The notes: a model not told the origin generated them from the letters alone. Positions 35,001 to 50,000 are shown, numbered from the stretch's first letter. The stretch: 64,000 nt of DNA from Cladopsammia gracilis (GCA_022457155.1 JAJGOT010000208.1:1198001-1262000), one strand, 5' to 3'. Made by a program: numbers and translations.

Positions 35001-38000
35001 AATTTCTCAAAATATGGAGAAACAAATAGCACTAAATCAAAGTATTTCTCAGGAGCTTTCGTTTCAATGGTCAGATTTTAGGATTTAATGTACAGACTCA
35101 AAAGTTAGAATTACCTTGTACAGCCGGCATAAGAAACAGTTCTACAGGAAAGTACTGCTCAGTAGCTTTCATTTGAATGGCCACACTTTACTAAAGGCGG
35201 TGTTACACTAGGCAATGTTTCGTGCAACTTGTGTCGCAATTTTGTTGCGACACAAGTTGCGTGAAAAATTGCCCAGTGTAACATACCCCGCAACAAACAT
35301 TTCTCGCGATTTTTTTGTTGCCGCAATCGTTGCGAGAAGTAGAAGTCGGTTCTACTTTTCGCAACGATTCTCGCCACGCCGCAACGAACTTTTCAAGCGT
35401 TGCGTAGTGTAACATGTTTCCTGCAACTTGTGTCGCAACGTTTTGTGACTTTAGCCAACGAAATTGCTCCTTTCACCGTCGGGCGAGACAAATTGCAAGA
35501 AACATTGCCCAGTGTAACACCCTCCAGGCAACTTGTCTCGCAGCATCGTAACGCACGGTTTTTAGTTGTTGCGAGACAAGTTGGACGAAATATTGCCTAG
35601 TGTAACAGCGCCTTAAGTCTGTTGGAAATTTCTTTTCCTTTCCACTCAGGATTTCCTCACAGGAGCTTATTAAAACGCTTCAGTACGAGAATGATGCGCT
35701 ACAGAGTAAAATCGTCACCATTGAAGACACAGAGCTACAAGAGGTAAATGTAAATAAATAATAACAAACAGGCAGGCAGGCCGATTATCAGAGAGAGAGA
35801 GAAAGCTACAAGGAGAAGGAGAACGTTAAACAAGTTACAAACGGACAGACAGATAGACGGACAGGTCAATGAATAGACAAATTATACCAAAAAAGGTTAA
35901 AGAAAAGAAAGATATGGATAGGAAACACAGTTACAAGGGTTTAATGACAAACGAACAAACAGACCAAACAAACAGCAAACAGATAGCCACAAAATCCAAA
36001 GAGAGAGAGAGAGAGTCAGATAAATGTACAAATAACCAAAAAAAAAAAAAGATTCCAAGCTGTGTTCCCAATGTAGGTACGATCTTTCTTGCTTTTAAAC
36101 AAAAAATAAGGGAAAATAATTATGTTCGGAATCTACAATTCGTTAGCTTTACAGACTGGAGATTTATCGTTTACTAAGATTTCGTTGAAAACAACGCGCG
36201 TATGAAAGACAGCCCAGAAAGCACCGTCAGAAAGGGTGGACAGTAACCTTAACTCATGATGACTTGACTCAGACATATTGTCTTCTTTAAGCTTACACTC
36301 CTGGCTTTCTAAGCGAATAAAATTCGCATAATCAGTCCGGGACATATCCATTTCTGGATATATGATGACGTCACCAATAATGGCGTCTTGGGCCTTAAAG
36401 AAAAATCAGTGTACACGCCACTTTTGCGCCCCTATTATTTTTGTCCCTTTTATCTATCCCATGAGACCAAGCGTTATTTGTAAAGGAACATCAGAGGAAC
36501 ACGCGAAACAAAAGAAAGATGGCGGGCTTCTCTGCAACGCTGAGAAAAAATTGCCGAAAGTGAACTCGACGGTTGCGTTTTGAATGCATTCCGAGTGGAG
36601 CGGTCTTTGATTTCTTGCAAATTTCAGGTATGTAATAATTTTTTTGGTTCTCGAAAAAATTATGGTTAGAAACTAGAGTAAATTCGCTTGTTGTTTATTC
36701 AAACAAAATTCATATGCACGATACTTTGGTTCATATGCACGGCCTTTGAAAATCTGTTCGTGTGTAATTTCGGCGCCATGACTGCTTCACTGTACGAGCA
36801 TTTCGTGGATATCATATTCTAAACTTATCTTTGGTTTTCATTTCTGTAGTTTGTTGCAAATGGAACAGCATTTTCTAAAGACTCGTTGTCGTTTTTGTGG
36901 AAAAGAAATAAGCTTAAAGGGAATTAGGTTAATACGGTATTGCCAACAAACAATCCTTTAAATATGCACTGATTGGTCTCTTAACAAGGTATCTTCAAGG
37001 TGGTTCCTCAGACAGTGTCACTTCCTTGGATGGTCCAAACTGGATTATGACATGGCAAAGTATGAGGAGACTTTTCAGTGTAACAAACTAAGCCTCTTCA
37101 ACAAGCATTTCATTGATGGGGAGAAATGTTGGTGTTCAAACCCTGTTTATGACAGCTAAAGACAGAGCCATGGTGGAGGATATAAGGGGTCTATAAGGAA
37201 CAGCAGTGAAGATGACATTCTTCAAAGAATTTCTGAAACAATGCAGGAAATTTCTGATGAGATAAAAAAAAAACTGGCCAGTTTAAGAGCAAATCTTAAC
37301 AAGTTCAAAAAGGAAAACCTTGTTATGTTTTATAATGAGATTGTAGAAGAGCTGCAACAATTACAGGCACAGCAAGAGACTGCATATGTTGTTGAGGAGG
37401 AGGGACCGAGCGAAAAAATTAAAATTTGAAAAAATTAAAATGGTTACTAATGATCTTAGGACAATGTAGGTTCCTTGACGCAGCGGGGAAGGGAAGGGGA
37501 GAGGTACTAAGGTATAATAGTGACGAGGATGTGGGAATAAAGACAAATTTTTATACCCAAAAAGAGTCAAGTAGGCCAAAACCAGACTCCCAAAAAAAGT
37601 CAAACAACCCAGATCTCGACTCAAGAAATGTCCTTTCTTTCTCTGCAAAAAAATCAGTTTACCAAAGGGAAAGTGAACAGAATATTCCTAACCCACAGTA
37701 AGTCCTCAGATCTCAAATTTCAACCCTCAAAAAGGGCCTTGCACATCCCTAACACAATTATACCTGAGTGCCCCCCCCCCCCCCCTCCACCCCTAGGAGT
37801 ATTATATCAAACATTAGATCAAACACCAAGAAGAGTATTGAGAAAACAATGCATGGCGAAGTATTTACAATGAACTTTAGGTGTTTGATCTTGTACAGAC
37901 TGCTTGCAGTCTGCCATTTCTGTTAACATCCGTTGAGTTGTTATCCCAGTGAGTTCATTCGCAAAACAATGTGGTTAATCAAAAATGGTTTGGGGCAAGA

Positions 38001-41000
38001 CCAGGTCATGTGTACATGCAACCCCAGTAACTTTTAGATCTTGTGATGAAACACTTTGTAGAATGTTTTATATGACTTCACAAACAAAATGATTTTTGTT
38101 AAAGAAAGTAAAGATGCCGAAATAAGGAGTGTTTTTTTGTTACATTTCTAAACATGTCTTGCTGCAATTTCCTTTGTATGCGTTCTGCTTATTATTTGGG
38201 AATGACTTCCATTAATTGCGAACGGATTGCATTATTGAAATCAAAATACATACAAAATTCAGGTTTTAAATTGATTATTGGAATCTTCCAACGGTAGCCT
38301 CAATCGAAATAACGAATGTTGATTGGTTTATTTACTGACGTGGGTCAAAAGTTCATGGGTGAAATACGCAACCGTTGGTCGCTGTTGGTTTCAGAGAATT
38401 CGGTCGGTTGGATTTTATAGGAAATTTTCCTCACTTTTGGTGAAAATTTCTCTTTCAGTACCAGCACACTAGCATTTTAAGAATGCAGAGCTTCTTTACG
38501 TCAAAAAATACTCAGTGGATAATTTTTGTTAAGCGAACAGGAATGGGTCAGATGTGTCAAGCCGCCAACTGTTGCCTGCTTTGCACGTGAACATTTGCCT
38601 GATGTCAACCAATCAGCATTCATTCTTTTGAATTAGGCTACCGTTGGAAGATTCCAATAATCAATTTAAAACCTGAATTTTGTATGTATTTTGATTTCAA
38701 TAATGCAATCTGTTCCCGAATAATGAAAGTCATTCCCAAATAATAAGTGGAACACGCTGAGTATTTTCACTTTAAAAATTCAGATAGAGGTTTTGCTCCA
38801 TAAACTACTGAGGTTTAACTTCATCCCCATTTGCTGACTGTAAATTATGGGCATTATCAAAAAAAAGTTAAAAAATCAGTATATCTGTTCATACATGTGT
38901 ACCTGTCAATTACCATGCAATAAAACTGGAGCTAAAATGGCATATTACTGTAATTTCCTTACTATTTTATTGATTTCATTTATGTAAATAAATGAATTAC
39001 ATTTTGTTTACCATATACATTTTAACATACATCTTATTCCAAAATGGCTTTTGTCTCAATGTTAATTGACCCTTGTTGCCTCAATCGCATCTGCAAAATT
39101 CAGAAATTTTAAAATAAGGCAGCAAGGGCCAATTTAAACATGGAGACAAAATAATTATTAATTTTCTTTGCCATTTTAAAATAAGGTGTATTAAGTGGGA
39201 TGTGGAGATCATAAAATTGAATTGAAGATTTATTCTTCACATAATTTCCAGATTTTGATGATATTTTTCAGAATTCTAATGAAACCTCACAGATTTTTGC
39301 AAATTATTCACCATAAACACTGTGAACTATTGAAAAACAATGGGTGGTTTCAGAAAAATATCTGAATCCTCCCCATGGATTGTCATTGTTTTGACTGGAA
39401 AAACCTGAAAGCTGAAGGCTGAATTTTATAAAGTTTACACCCAACCTGGAATTTCCAGAGCTGTGGGAGAAGGGGATGGGGATGGTTAAAACACAAAAGG
39501 TCTGTGGAGAAGTGTAGATAATCAGTCGATAAAGTGTTTTTGTAGCTGCCATGTTGGAGTGAAAGAAAATGATTTTCCTTTCCGAGGAATAAATTTCAAT
39601 TTTGTAGAAATATTTTTTTTTTCCCTCTTCCAAATTCACTGCTGTGAAAAAACTATACTGGTGTACTCTTGTTTAAAGTGCTTACTCAAAATGCTACACA
39701 CTCAATTTTAAAGAAAGTGGTTCTTAAAAACTTTGGATTTATTAAAACAAAATAATGTAGCTCGTGTGATATATACAAAGATGATAACTGTGTATAAAAC
39801 AACTACTTCCACCTTACAAGAAAATAATGGTCTTGAATTTTAATTAAGCAAGCTAGGTCTAATACAAATACTTCAATTTCGCGGGGTTCTTGCTCAGTTT
39901 CTTGTCCAACAATCGCACTTTTGTCTATTTCTCTGAAAACAGGACTGTAAATGGAGAGCCTTGTTTGTCAGTAAATCCTCCGTCCGCCCAGAAGTTCGCA
40001 AAGAACGAGCAGGCTGGCGGTTGGGCAAATATCACCGCCACTCTTCGTTTCTTCGGACCGATGATTTACACGGAGATCGTGATGGGACGAATTCGCAAGA
40101 CTCTTATCGGGTGCGAGAACAAAGAGGAGATGACCGTAGAGATGTTGAAGCTGAAATATACTTATAAATATGGTCAAAAAATGAACTTGTTGTACTATTT
40201 CGTGTATTTCAATATGGCCGCTTGGCAAAATTTTTGTTGTGGCCTCATGGCTGGTCCCAGTTTCTCTCGGCCAAATTTGTTTTGTTTTGGTTTGGTTTGG
40301 TCCAATCGGGGTCCAATCACATCGCTGGAAAATATATATATCTTATTGGACGGTTTAGTGTGTAGTATCGTGGGATATTTTTACGAGTCTCGCTGTATTT
40401 TGGCGAGCCCGTAGGGCGAGTCAAAATACAAGAGACGAGTAAAAATATCCCACGATACTACACACTAAACCGTCCAATAAGAGATTTATTATTCAACTTA
40501 GTCATGAACACCGTTTTAATCTTTCTTACTTTTTCAAGTTTGTCGTGCGCGCGCTATTTGAACTTGTTTGTCAGGGCGCGCGCTTTATTCAAAAAAATGA
40601 TGACGAATTGTCAGTCGTGTAGTTGTTTGGTCGCGTGTACTTTTTGTACAGCGAAGAAAGACTTTGTGTGGTTAAACGCATAATTATTTGGATTTGTTGG
40701 GTAAAAACGTCAATAGATCCCGTCAGTTTTCTCAGTAGTTTTTCTCAGTTTTGTCCGTTCTAGTTTGGGAACAATTTCAGCCATTTTTTCACCGCTTACG
40801 TAAGACTAATGCTCGAAGTGACGTTTGTGAAAAACCGGTCAAACCGGTCTTCTAGAGTACAAATACCGTGAGATATTTGTACTCGTTTTGGGTGTTATTT
40901 GTACTCTACTGAGCGCAGTTGAATAATAAATATCCAGAAATGGATATGTCCCGGACTGATAATATTCGTTTTTAATGCCGGTTGATTTTCAGTTGAGACC

Positions 41001-44000
41001 GTTACGTGAAGCGCTGTCGAGTGCCCAGATTGATCGAGAGAGAATGACGGATCAGCTGGAAAGACTTCTATCAGCGAATAAAGAACAACAAGACAACATG
41101 GAGGTGCTGCAAACAGAGTTAGGAAGAAAACAAGTGGAATATGAGAACCTTCTGGAGGAAAGGTATTTATTTTACTGAAGCTAGCTGTTTGAAGTTAGCA
41201 GCAATATTAAAGAGTCCCTTCCACTTGTACCACTGCGGATCTAGACTTTTTGCCCATGCGGTTATGTTTCGGTGTGGAATCAAAGGCTTCTATGAGCCAA
41301 TGTAAAATAACACGGCAAACTGATCCTTACGGCGGAGAAAAGATTGAGGCAAGGAAAATAAAGTAAATCTTTTCTCCGCCGTAACGAACAGTTTGCCGTG
41401 TTATTTTACATTTATTCAAGTTTTTCTACTGATCCAGATCTTTGTCACTGATCCGGCACCTCTCATTGGTTTGTAGTTGTGGTTTCTGCTGTTCATTGTC
41501 TTAACTTCTATGAGCCAACTCATCAATACAAAACTTTCGGACCTACCCCTTTCTTAGACGTTTTGAATCATCGACCCCCACCCCCTACGTCAAACTCCCC
41601 ACCCTCCCCTCCCCTCCCTCCAACGCCGTCCCCATGGGTAAGGTAGGTGACTATTACATATCGCGGGCTCAATGTTAACGGCCGATCGAGTAAAATTTTA
41701 TCCCACTGCCTATAACCCGTTCAACGCTTCGCGTATCCACGAGTTAACAAGGAGACCACCACTAGGTCCCTCCCTTATTTTTCTTCTTACCGAAGGTTCC
41801 ACCATATTTGCAGGGAGAGCCAATTTGAAGTGAAGTCTCTTGTCCCCAAAAAACTACGTCATGTGCAGAAAAGAACTTAAGCCCTGTTTACATGAGGTAG
41901 GGTGCCCCTATGGTGTAGGGCCAACTCTCTTTGTTTGAAAACCTCCAGGGAAAAGAAAACAAAGAGAGTTGGCCCTACACCCTAGGGTCACCCTACCTCA
42001 TGTAAACAGGCCCTTAATTTTGTTGATTTTGAAAGCAACGTACACAAGCCGGGTTGGTTTGCCTGTTAGAAACTACACCCCCATTCGATAGGTTATAGCT
42101 CTCAGGCCAGAAATATGTCTTCCGGAGTTTTGAGAAACGCACTCCAGGCTTGAATCGCCTGACTTCCTCCCGCTTCCATAACATTGACTTTGTGTTGTAC
42201 AGTATCACAGCTGGCACGTATCTTCTGTTTCCATAGTAACGAGGCAACTGGGAACATTGTTACTCTATCCCTAAATGGGAGGCTTGTTGATGGCAGACAC
42301 CCCTCTCCCCTCCCCCCACCCTCTCCTCCCAAAAGTCATAACGCGCTCACCATTACCCTGTGCTGTTATGTTTTAGAGATCATCAAATTCGCGAATCACG
42401 CGAAGAGAAGGCTGCTGAGCTAGAGGAACGAGTTGAACAAGTCATGCGACAAGGACAGCGAGATATGCAAGAAACAAGAACAAAACACAAGAAAGAACTC
42501 TCCAAGGTCTGTAGCGTTTTATGCAAAGGGACTTTTGCCGCGCATTTTAATCATAAGACCGAAAACAACGTAAACCAACCAATCACAACGAATGAAAATA
42601 ATATAGAAATGAGCCAATCAGAAGTCAAAGAAATGCCTTGCAAGCGCGGCAAAATATGCAACTGATGCAAAGCGCGGGAAAGCATGGAACTGCTGCCAAG
42701 AGCGGGAAAAATTGCAACCGGTGCCAAGAGCGGGAAAACTGCAACCTGTGCCAAGAGCGGGAAAACATGTACCGGTACAATCCTCTAGAATGTGTTTTTT
42801 TAATTCTCTATTCTTGGATTCTTTCAGTTAAAGAAAGACTTGGAGGACGCAAATACTTATAAGAACAAAATCAAAGAGACGAACAAGAAAATGGAAGAGA
42901 AAGTTAAAGAACTTGAAGAGCAATTATCAAAGAACAAATCAAAAATGAAATCACAGAAAGTTCAACTAGAGCAGTTACATAAGGCACAAAAAGCTAGAGA
43001 TATCGAAGAAGAAGGTGCAAAGGGCAAGACAGAGGTATGAGAAACGTTTATTTTATCTGTTTCTCAGTGGTCCGGTGGTTTCTGTAGTAGTTAAAGGAGC
43101 TATCTTTAAATTGGAGTAAAAGTCGCTGTTCTCCAGGTTGTTAAAAGGGCTATGTTACCATTATAAGTGTTACTTTAACAAAGCCCAAAAGAGATATATT
43201 TTAATCAGTGGAAACCCAGAAATAATGGACACGTTTTGTTTAAAATTATTCTATTCTTGCTCTAAGAGTAAAAGTAAGTGTCTTCGGCTGCAGATGGCCG
43301 GGATAGAAATGGATTGCAACTTGAAAAAAAAAAAAAAATAGGCCATTATTCGCTAATAAATTGTGGTTTATTGTCTCTTCGAAAATTCACCTGATATCTT
43401 CCTGGTGTATGGCAAAGATAGTTAGTTTTAATTTGTGGCAGTTATGACCCCAAAACGACAAAATTACCATGGCATATCTCCTTTAACGCCTTCGTAGGCA
43501 CCTAGACTGCCGCGGCTTTTGTAAGCCTCGAACTGACCTATTTAAACGAGCGCGGCTTACATAAGACGCGAAGTGCTCGTATCACAATGGCTCGCGTTCA
43601 ATAAAAAGACCACTGTGAGATAAGTTTTTATAAGCCAAAGCTCAAGCTGAAGAAAGCTACCAAAAATAATTGCCAACATTTTACTCAAAGTAAACAGAAA
43701 CGTACCCCGGCCGATGTCACGCAATTTTCAGGTTCTTCTGAAACTTTGGCATCCTTGCAGATTTGGAGAATGTGCTTCTCCTCAGCATGTGACCAACAAT
43801 TCCTGGCGATTTTTTCTGCTTTTTCTCTGCTTGGAGAAACGCTTGTAGAGCCATCTTGTTTACAATCTGAAAGTCGGGAGCTCGCAAGAGGTCGCGTAAG
43901 CTAAACCTACGCTTGCGCAGTATGCGTTCCTGTCTTAGGTAAGCCGCGAATCCATTTATACGAGCAAAACCGCGTCTTACACAAGCCGCGGCTTGTGTAA

Positions 44001-47000
44001 GATGGCGCTTTTGTCTCTTTCCACCCAGGTGTATATTAAATAGGTACCGTCGATATAATGCTGGGGGTAACCTTGCGATGGACTAGCTACCATCCCGGAG
44101 GGAGTCGTGATACTCGGTTCATGCTAAAAAGAAAGTTTATAGGCGCCTTGGCTCACAAACAGACGTTACTATTCATGTTCTTTTCGCGTTACCCATTTTT
44201 CCATTTTCTTAACTTAATTTGTTTTGTTCATTTTATCTAGAATTTCAAGAAGGAGCTGAAAACCTTAGAGCGTGTTAAAAATGAGTATATGCGAAAAAAC
44301 AGCGAGCAGGTAGGACGCTTATTCAAATTTTCGTTAATGTTGAAATCCCTACGGAATTTGTTGACGCATCGTTGTTGTAAATGTGGATAGCCGACTGCTG
44401 TTGAATTAATAGTAGCTCTAATTAGTTGATCTAAACATTTCTGGGTTCTAAGCTTCCCTGTCGGTAAAATCCGACTTCATTCAATTCCTCCTGGAAAACC
44501 GACAGTTCCCTTGCTGTATGGGCTTTCATTATTCGACATGGCATTCTAGAGTGCAAAAACGCATCAAAACGAGTGCAAAAAAGACAAATTACTGCACTCT
44601 TCTGGCCGCGCGCTAGGAAAAACACTTTGAAAGCCTTAGATGTTGGAGATGATGACTGTCAAATAATGAACTACCCAGTTTTCAATTTTTCTAGCCTAAA
44701 CGGACTTGTAAAAATACTTAGCCGTATTACACAACGTTTCGCTGAATAACCGCATTGTATTTGCAAGACTTGCTGGCTGAGAGGTTGTTGTTGTTTTTAT
44801 TTCGACTGATGTATTTCTTTTTGCAGGCCAAAACAATCGGGGAGTTTGTGTCAAAGTTTAGTGACCTTCAAGCTGAACTAGAAACCTTGATTCAAGCTCA
44901 ACGGTAAACTGTATTTGTTTTGGTAGTTTTTATACTAGAGACGCATTATCCGTCTGGATGAACTTGGGCAAACATTTGTAGTTCGTCTGGTTATGCGTCT
45001 CAAGGATAAAGACGGGCACAAGACGCATTATGCGTCTAGACGAACTATCTTTCGTATTGCGTCGTTCAAGACGCATTACGAAAGATAGTTCGTCTAGACG
45101 CATAATGCGTCGGTGTGTATAAAGACGGGCGACAGACGAACAACGGTAAAACATGACACCAACAGGGCCGCCATCTTGAATTTTGCCGCCAAAAAACTCT
45201 AGTACTCATTCCTTTTTATTAGTGGCCGCGCGCAATGTCTCGCATTGTTCGTCTCACGTAGTTCGTTTTGTTGTTCGTCCAGTCTTTACACTAGACGTAT
45301 ATCATGACAGACGCCTTCTCCGTCTGGACGGATAATGCGTCTCTAGTGTAAAATCGGCCATTAACCCTTTGAGGACGGTCCCGGCCAAAATCGTTCTTAA
45401 TGGAACGATAAGACTCCACTGCTTTAAAAAATTGCAACTTTCTCAATCGCGCGAACATTGCAGTTGTGTGCATTGACTAGAAAGTCCTTCAAAATGAGAC
45501 ACCCAATAAACACAAAAAAGTCAGCGATTTTCGCAGAATATCAGCGTTTGAATTCGGAGAAGAACAAAAATGTCCGTTTTTAACGTCATAGAAAAACAAC
45601 AAAAATCACGTTTTTGCCATCAGTTGTTTTTATTGAAATCATCGTTGCAAACCCAAAAGTCAACATTCACAGCAAACTTCAGTCCTAGTCCTACCTTAGA
45701 AGTGATTTTTTTATGCTCTTATTCGTTGCCAGGCCGAGCTGCAGCCTCTCGTTCTTGTGCATCCTGGCCTTGCCTCGATTTTCAACATCACGACCGCACT
45801 GCATGCTGGGAAATATCGAGAATTTTTGACAGGGTTCGTTCCGTCCCCCACATATTTCATATTTATACTAAGTCCACAGCCACTCCGACCTACCACCGAA
45901 ATTTCACGCTTGTTGTGTTCTTCAGTGGTCGCAACTTCCAAAATATGCCGTGGTAGGTCGAGAAATTCATCCAGAGTCGAGTCCCAAAGCTGCTTCGTTT
46001 TGTGGCGGCCATTTTTCCAGTTCAACGAACAACGAGCCAAATTTTTAGACGAAGTACAACACCTAACTCGCTTCATTGAGAAAGTGGACTCTTAGCTACC
46101 TTCACGCTTAATGATGCTCATCAGGCAGCTACTAAAGATGAAAAATGGCTGTAAACTTACCAAAAATCGCATACAAACCATATTTGATCTGTTCGTATCG
46201 CTTAACGAAGCAAAAACACTACGTCAGAATGACGTTTCTTGTAAACGCGAGCCTTCAGTGTTTTAGAACAGCAGCACTTTCCATGGTAACCCCAAATATG
46301 GAGTCACGAAATCCTATGGCTCGTTTATATGCAGAAAATCAGTCAAAAACGTAAAAAGTCACCGTCGTCAATGGGTTAATAGAAAAACCGACGCGCGAAG
46401 AATGTGGCTCACTTTTGTCGTTTGCAATATTTTCTTAAGGCGTTTTCACACAGCAAACTAAAGTTCACAAACTCGAGTTGGCAAAGACAAGTAGGTGGGT
46501 GTGAACGCGACAACAGTTGGCAAACGTGTTAACTAACTGTTGACAACATGTAGAACTTCTTTTTATTTTCGCCCACTTTTTCGCCGCTTTTTTTGAGTTG
46601 GCAAATTCGCATTTGAAGTGTGAACGTTTGCTAAAACTTGGCTTTGTTGAATTTCGTTTTCCAGGGTCTTCTGTCTTCCTCCCTCGAGAAAAGAGGATCG
46701 TGACAACGCGGTTGAGTTGTGTAAAACTTTTCCTTGTGAAAACACGAAAAACATCCAGAGATTGCCAACTATTTGGAGTCAAGCAATAGTTTGTCGTGTA
46801 GTTCGGCATATCTCAGGGATAGTCAAGCGGGCGATCACACGAGCGCGTGCGAAAATCGCGTCCCGCGCTTCGCGTCTCCTCTTGACGATCTTAATCAATT
46901 TTCTCTCCCTTAGCACAACCGACGGTGATTGGATACCAAGAGATATTTGATATAATGTATGCTCTCATTAACAGGGATAAGGAAGAAGAACTTGAACGAG

Positions 47001-50000
47001 AAAGGAGCATGAGAAAAGAACTGGAGCTACGCTACAAGGTAAGAAAAATGGTAGTTTCTTGGTGTTGCGGATGGTGTGATCACCAAATGACGTAAACGTA
47101 AACAAAAGATTCAAAAGACACTGAACAATACCCACACCACAACGCAAAAGCTAACCAACAGTGGCTTCCGCAACACCAAGAAACACCCAGAAAAATCAAT
47201 TAAGTTTCAAGGTAGTTAAAGTTATAGAGAATTCTTACTGCATGATAGAAGTCTTAAGTTAGGTCCAAGATATAAACAGTGGCTTGTTTGCATCAATACT
47301 TCGCAACCTGAAGACAACAGAGGGGAGTCTAACACATGTATGGGTTAAAGTGCTCATCACCCCTAGAAAAATATTTTCAGAATCAACTCTATGTACATTG
47401 AATAGTTGAATGGTAAAATATTTCTTGTTTTGAACGTCGTGTTAGTGAGTTATAGAGATTTGAATTTACAAAATGCTAATTAGATGACGTCAATCCGGGA
47501 ATCATTTATTATACAACTACTTGTTTTCACCTCCAAGTAATATTTTTTTACGAATCAATTGACTATCCACAGTTTATTTTTAGTATTAATCGTATCAATA
47601 ACAAAATTCTCGATTGTGATTGGTCATCCACGCGCCTATTTCTCACGTAATTGGCGCGCGGTCACGTGAGTGTCCAATTACAGCTATCCAATTACAACAT
47701 TTTGTAATTGGATGGCTGTTATTGGACACCTACGTTGCGCGCGCGTTTCAATCAGGTGCACTTAAATGGGTTCTTGTTTTCGCGGCTGTTTCTTCCTGCT
47801 TTCAAACTGATAGAAAATATCCTTGACGTTTTGAGTACAAAAATCTCCACATACTGGATAGACTTTTTAATCTCGAATTTTGTTATTGATTCGATTAATT
47901 AGTAATTGAACTTCGTGTCGTACAATTCAGGGGTAATCGTGCTCGTAATTTCAAATCGTCCTCGCGCTACGCGCTCGGCCGATGTGAAATTACTCGCTCG
48001 ATTACTCCCTGAATTGTACTCCACTCAGTCCAATTACTATTACTTATCAAATTAATTACCCTCAAGTTGTAAACTGCGCATTGTAAATTGGCGTAGAAGT
48101 AATGGCAAATTCCTAGGTTGACGTCATATAATTAGCATTTTGTAAATTCAAATCTCTGTAACTCACAAACGCGACGTTCAAAACAAGAAATATTTTACCA
48201 TTCAACTATTCAATGTACATAGAGTTGATTCTGAAAATAACTTTCTAGGGTTGATAGGCACCTTAAGACTACAGAGGGGAGTCTAACACATGTATGGGTT
48301 AAATAGAGCGATTTTCACTTGAGTGTCGTACAACCAAATCCAAAGTTATTCGCTCTCTGACCATTCAAACAGAGGCAAGCCAATCCAATGAACCAATCAG
48401 AACTCGAAGCAAATACGTGCAGTCGGCGCCCGGCGCAGGAAAGCGTGTGCGAATAAGTCACGATTGGTTTTGGTTTTACTTCTGATTGGTTGAGAAAGTG
48501 GCGCGAGATTTTTTAGCCAATCACAAATTGAGCAAAACGGCTCTGATGGTGATGTTACAAGAGACGATTTGTAACGAAACATTGTTGCGTTAAATGTTGA
48601 CACCGTGTAACAGGCGCGCGGACGATTTTAACGCAATGTTTTGTTGCGGCAACTTGTTGCAAGTTTTTGAAGCTGATTCAAAAACTCGCAACGCAAAACT
48701 TGCGAAGAAAATCGTCCGCGCACCCATGCTACACGGCATCAACTTTTAGAGCAACATTGTTGCGCTAAAAATCATCGTTGCGAATCGTCCCGTGTAACAT
48801 CACCTTAAAGGCCCTTCGCCCTTGACCTTCGTCCAAAAGACGTTGCGGTCGTTTGTTTTTGTTTTGAAATGCTCCATTGTTCATACGCGTGATCTGATTG
48901 GTTGCACCGCATTTTGGGTGAAGGTGGGCCTTTGATTGATGGAGCGCGCGCACGTTGCGAGGTTTAACTTTCGTGTGTCTGTGACATCAATCTAATGATT
49001 GTGACATCAAACTGTTCGAATAAACAACAATTCAGAAGATAACTCCTCGCTGTCTACAATCATTTTGCGCCCTAAACTGTCAGAAAAAAAATCGACAAAC
49101 AGCGAAATGAAGCTAGAACAAAGCTGCTACAAACAACACAGCGTTTCAAACGCGATGTCAAGCGGTATGCTATGGGATCTGGTGTCTGGGAAATGTAAAT
49201 ATATTTGATCTTCAACGGCGAGGCTTGAGACGTCCTTGAACAATCCTTGATTTATGTCCCGCCAAAGCTATAACCGAACCTTGATCTTCTACAGTTTTAT
49301 AATTTATTGTTGTTGTTGTAGAAAATTCAGGCACGTGAAAAGGATTTGGAATCATCAAGAAAAGAAACGGAGAGAAAACTAGCAGAGGCGAACTTTGAAA
49401 CACAGCAGGTATGTCCGGGTTCTTTAATTGTAAAGCGAAGTAATGCAAAACCAATCCAAAGGATAAGAGAAACGTCCACGATTGCAAGCAGAGGAGGGCC
49501 ACGCTACTCCATGATAAGCATCGCAAAGTGTCCTCATCTTGACCTATAAATGTTCGCCATAACACACAATTCTGTCACGTGAAGTGATACGAAAATGACA
49601 AATAACTGTCAAATATGCAGTATTTGTTAAACAATACTTTTGTGCAATCCTGGACATAAGTGAAATAACATCAGCTTTTCTTTTTGGTACGCCGTTTGTG
49701 TCACTAGAACAAAATAATGATTTATTTTTACATGTTCAGTCTTTTAAAAGTGAATCCACGAGATTTCAAAGGAATGTTTAAAAGCTTATGTGTTCGACCT
49801 GTTGGCTCCCTTTTTCACCTTCTTTTTGTCTGTGTCTGCCGTTTCTGACCTAATCTAATTTATTGCTATTTGTAAATAACTTCTATCTTCGAAGTGAGCC
49901 CTCTCGATGAGCGTTGTAACTCTCAGGGCAAACTTTGCCAATAAATATGTTTAAATAAAAAAAAAATCATTGGCTTTCAAGGAGTTTGAAATCTCAGGAG

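Larger units (their letters stand above)
36331..40960. repeat. 31-bp perfect inverted repeats 4.57 kb apart
   Basis: ATCAGTCCGGGACATATCCA... (36331-36361) recurs exactly inverted at 40930-40960, ending ...GGACTGAT. The pair could be the ends of a large insertion occupying most of intron 16, or two related elements in opposite orientation. No transposase is visible between them. Confidence 0.5.

Noticed and set aside
45570..46095. Overlapping plus and minus frames within the piggyBac-like element
   Set aside because: Neither resembles a transposase; both strands are open by chance in a GC-richer segment.
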